From CAYSBA01 sp964429075 [NCBI: uncultured bacterium] (lineage in GTDB: Bacteria; CAYSBA01), in assembly GCA_964429075.1 (NCBI GenBank), contig CAYSBA010000054.1:1-7435 (forward strand): a DNA stretch of 7,435 bases. Reading direction: 5' to 3'. Numbering within the stretch: the stretch's first letter is position 1; each line of letters opens with the position of its first letter. The notes under the pieces are model-generated. The model saw only the letters and a program-made list of their open reading frames with translations, made no database searches and was not told the origin of the DNA. The position numbers and the translations under genes were made by a program. Positions 5,632-7,435 of the stretch are shown here, one piece after another.

Positions 5632-7167
5632 ATGGAAAGGATTGAGACATGGACAAATATTGTTGTTACAAGGGATCAGATGGTAGAGCTTGATAGAAGG
5701 ACAATTGAAGATATAGGTGTTCCGGGCGTTGTGCTTATGGAGAATGCAGGCCAGAAGTCTGCTGAGATAATAGATGAAAAGGCAGGAGGAGCTGCCTGTA
5801 ATGTCCTTGTTTGTTGTGGAAAGGGTAATAATGGTGGAGATGGTTTTGTTATCTCAAGATATCTCCATAACTGGGGTTACAACGTAAATATCGTTCTTAC
5901 TTCAGATCCTGATAAACTAAAAGGAGATGCCCTTATTAACTACAAAACAGTAGAGAGATTGGGTATACCTGTATATATAATAAGGAATAATGATGAATTT
6001 ACAAAGATCAAAAAAAGGATTTCACAGCCAGCTATTGTTGTGGATGCACTGTTTGGTACCGGACTTAAGGGAGAGATTAGAGGTATTGCATACTCTGTTA
6101 TAGAGTGGATTAACAGACTTGGTGATGAAGGCAGTCTTGTTGTATCTGTAGATATCCCGAGTGGTCTATGTTGTGATACAGGGAGGGTGCTTGGTGTTGC
6201 AGTTGAAGCGGATTTGACAGTTACATTTGGATTTTCAAAGCCCTGGCAATTTACACCTCAGGGAGCAAGAAAGGGGGGAAGGATATACACAGTGGATATT
6301 TCTATTCCAGAGCGACTTGTAGAAAGACCCTTTGCAAGGATACTAAGTGAATGGGTGTTATCTGACTGTTTAAAAAGAAGAGACCCCTTTACCCACAAGG
6401 GGCATTATGGAAAAATACTTGTTGTAGCAGGATCAAGGGCTATGTCTGGTGCAGCAACCCTTGTTGCAAATTCTGCATTAAGAACAGGAGCAGGGCTTGT
6501 TTACCTCTACACACCACTTGAGACCACCCATACACTAAGAAACCTCTCTTCTGCCACAATAACACTGTTGTGGGAGGATATTGATGTGGATAATGCCATT
6601 CTGGATAAGGATGTGGTAATATTAGGTCCAGGTTTGGGACAGGGTAAGGTGCAAATAAAAATTGTAGAAGAAATACTAGAAAAATGGAATGGGCCAATAG
6701 TTGTAGATGCTGATGGCCTCAATATTATATCAAAAGAACGAAGACTCATTGATCTTTTAAAAAACAAAGAAAAGGCAGTGATAACACCTCATCCAGCAGA
6801 AGCAGCAAGGCTCCTTGAAAAAGAGACAAAAGAGGTTTTTATGCACCCTTTTGCTGCAGTCGATGAACTTGTTAAACTAACAGGTGCTGTGACCATACTT
6901 AAAGGTACCTACAGCTTTATTAGCAATGGGAAGGATCCGATTTATATAAATACTTTTGGCAATCCCGGTATGGCAACAGGTGGTATGGGTGATGTCTTAA
7001 GTGGTATTGTAGGAACACTGCTACATTCAAAAGATGGGCTGTTTGCAGCACTTTGTGGTGTTATCATCCATTCAAAGGCGGCAGATACAGCAGCCAAAGA
7101 ACTAGGTGAAGATTCTCTGTTGCCCGATGATGTTGTTGAGAGGATCAAGGATATTATAAAGGGTTAA
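5632..7167 (+). CDS. nnr: bifunctional NAD(P)HX epimerase / ADP-dependent NAD(P)HX dehydratase
   Basis: Repairs NADH and NADPH damaged by hydration: the N-terminal half epimerises R- and S-NAD(P)HX, and the C-terminal half dehydrates the S form using ADP. The 511-residue length fits the fused YjeF-type protein. Epimerase part (about 10-230): MENAGQKSA (36-44), the dinucleotide-binding GKGNNGGDG (63-71), VVDALFGTGLKG (136-147) and VSVDIPSG (171-178). Dehydratase part (about 240-511), of the ribokinase fold: HKGHYGKILVVAGS (255-268), GPGLGQG (332-338), VVDADGLN (357-364), TPHPAEAARLL (385-395), and the catalytic loop NPGMATGGMGDVLSG with D454. Both halves look intact. It follows acpS by 19 bp as the last operon gene, and its stop touches the convergent small gene. 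A GTG start at 5629 would add one Met. Confidence 0.95.
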   Translation: MERIETWTNIVVTRDQMVELDRRTIEDIGVPGVVLMENAGQKSAEIIDEKAGGAACNVLVCCGKGNNGGDGFVISRYLHNWGYNVNIVLTSDPDKLKGDALINYKTVERLGIPVYIIRNNDEFTKIKKRISQPAIVVDALFGTGLKGEIRGIAYSVIEWINRLGDEGSLVVSVDIPSGLCCDTGRVLGVAVEADLTVTFGFSKPWQFTPQGARKGGRIYTVDISIPERLVERPFARILSEWVLSDCLKRRDPFTHKGHYGKILVVAGSRAMSGAATLVANSALRTGAGLVYLYTPLETTHTLRNLSSATITLLWEDIDVDNAILDKDVVILGPGLGQGKVQIKIVEEILEKWNGPIVVDADGLNIISKERRLIDLLKNKEKAVITPHPAEAARLLEKETKEVFMHPFAAVDELVKLTGAVTILKGTYSFISNGKDPIYINTFGNPGMATGGMGDVLSGIVGTLLHSKDGLFAALCGVIIHSKAADTAAKELGEDSLLPDDVVERIKDIIKG

Positions 7168-7386
7168 TTATATGTTGTCAGGTCCCTCTTCTGAATCCAG
7201 GTCAGAACCAACCAGCTCTATCAATTCGGTTGCCAGGGCAATGATCTCTTTTGGAGTATAACCGTGTTGTTTGAGCTCTCTAAAGAATGTTCTTGCAAGG
7301 ATCTTTGTTGCCTGATCGCTAAAATTCTGTCTTAGTTCACCTATAGGGGTATAACCCTTTTGTTGTTTTTTGACTGATGTATTCAT
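7168..7386 (-). CDS. small protein of unknown function, 72 residues
   Basis: I do not recognise this protein. It has a basic, Gln/Lys-rich N-terminus (MNTSVKKQQKGYTP), then a predicted helical core from about 19 to 60 with a regular hydrophobic pattern (ATKILARTFFREL at 26-38, KEIIALATELIELV at 46-59), split by HGYTP at 41-45, and an acidic tail (SDLDSEEGPDN). There is no signal peptide, membrane segment or cysteine. The two-helix arrangement with a GYTP turn could be a small oligomerisation or nucleic-acid-binding domain, but that is inference. The patterned amphipathic sequence and acidic tail favour a real gene over a chance frame. It converges on nnr with zero intergenic bases. No SD is seen; the upstream 9 bases are AT only. 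It may follow another leftward gene beyond the window edge. Confidence 0.72.
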   Translation of the reverse strand: MNTSVKKQQKGYTPIGELRQNFSDQATKILARTFFRELKQHGYTPKEIIALATELIELVGSDLDSEEGPDNI

Positions 7387-7435
7387 AATTTATTATTAAG
7401 CAATTGATGTGCCATTTACTTGATACCTGTAACAT
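7387..7435 (-). other. AT-rich region upstream of the small leftward gene
   Basis: No complete gene fits here. On the minus strand one frame is open from the window edge to a TAA at 7398-7396 (it would end in YQVNGTSIA), which could be the end of an upstream leftward gene only 9 bp before the small gene. Another frame encodes a 10-codon mini-ORF (7415-7383) whose TGA overlaps the small gene's ATG. Neither can be confirmed from the few bases available. Confidence 0.3.

Noticed and set aside
5629-5634. GTG start for nnr at 5629
   Set aside because: The GGAG at 5621-5624 is better spaced for the ATG at 5632. The difference is one residue and cannot be settled by sequence alone.
6440-7148. Several open frames on the minus strand inside nnr
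   Set aside because: They oppose the dehydratase domain of nnr, which is intact, and show no family features.

Overview
The window is an AT-rich bacterial chromosome segment made almost entirely of housekeeping genes. The organism looks like a Gram-negative-type bacterium that makes pyridoxal phosphate by the DXP-dependent route (pdxJ). The order glmM-pdxJ-acpS-nnr is one I associate with Desulfobacterota/Deltaproteobacteria and related phyla such as Nitrospirota. Arg codons are mostly AGA/AGG and ATA (Ile) is frequent. The phylum assignment is an inference from gene order and composition only. No rRNA, tRNA, CRISPR array, insertion sequence or phage gene is visible.

Layout. Positions 1-201 hold what may be the last codons of an upstream gene, then an AT-rich leader with a candidate promoter and a perfect 13-bp palindrome. 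A rightward pair follows: coaE (202-801, last step of coenzyme A synthesis) and amrS (798-1796, the radical SAM member of the AMMECR1/Memo/radical-SAM trio), joined by an ATGA overlap. A leftward orphan radical SAM gene with a B12-binding-like N-terminal domain (1732-3078) runs into the end of amrS and overlaps it by 65 bp. A 110-bp divergent intergenic region (3079-3188) separates it from a tight rightward operon: glmM (3189-4544), pdxJ (4541-5275), acpS (5268-5612) and nnr (5632-7167). A small leftward gene of unknown function (7168-7386) abuts nnr tail to tail with no gap. The last 49 bases are its upstream region.

How the genes fit together. The four-gene operon combines cell-wall precursor supply (GlmM), cofactor synthesis (PdxJ), acyl-carrier-protein activation (AcpS) and repair of damaged NAD(P)H (Nnr). 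CoaE makes the coenzyme A that AcpS uses as its phosphopantetheine donor, so the two transcription units are linked metabolically but not obviously in transcription. The two radical SAM proteins have unknown substrates.

The most notable points are not a new system but architecture. Genes that begin transcription units lack a normally spaced Shine-Dalgarno sequence, and their best promoter matches would start transcripts at or very near the ATG (possible leaderless mRNAs). There is also a palindrome in the coaE promoter, a shared motif before coaE and glmM, and a convergent coding overlap through the conserved cysteine tail of AmrS. I did not find convincing evidence of an undescribed system.
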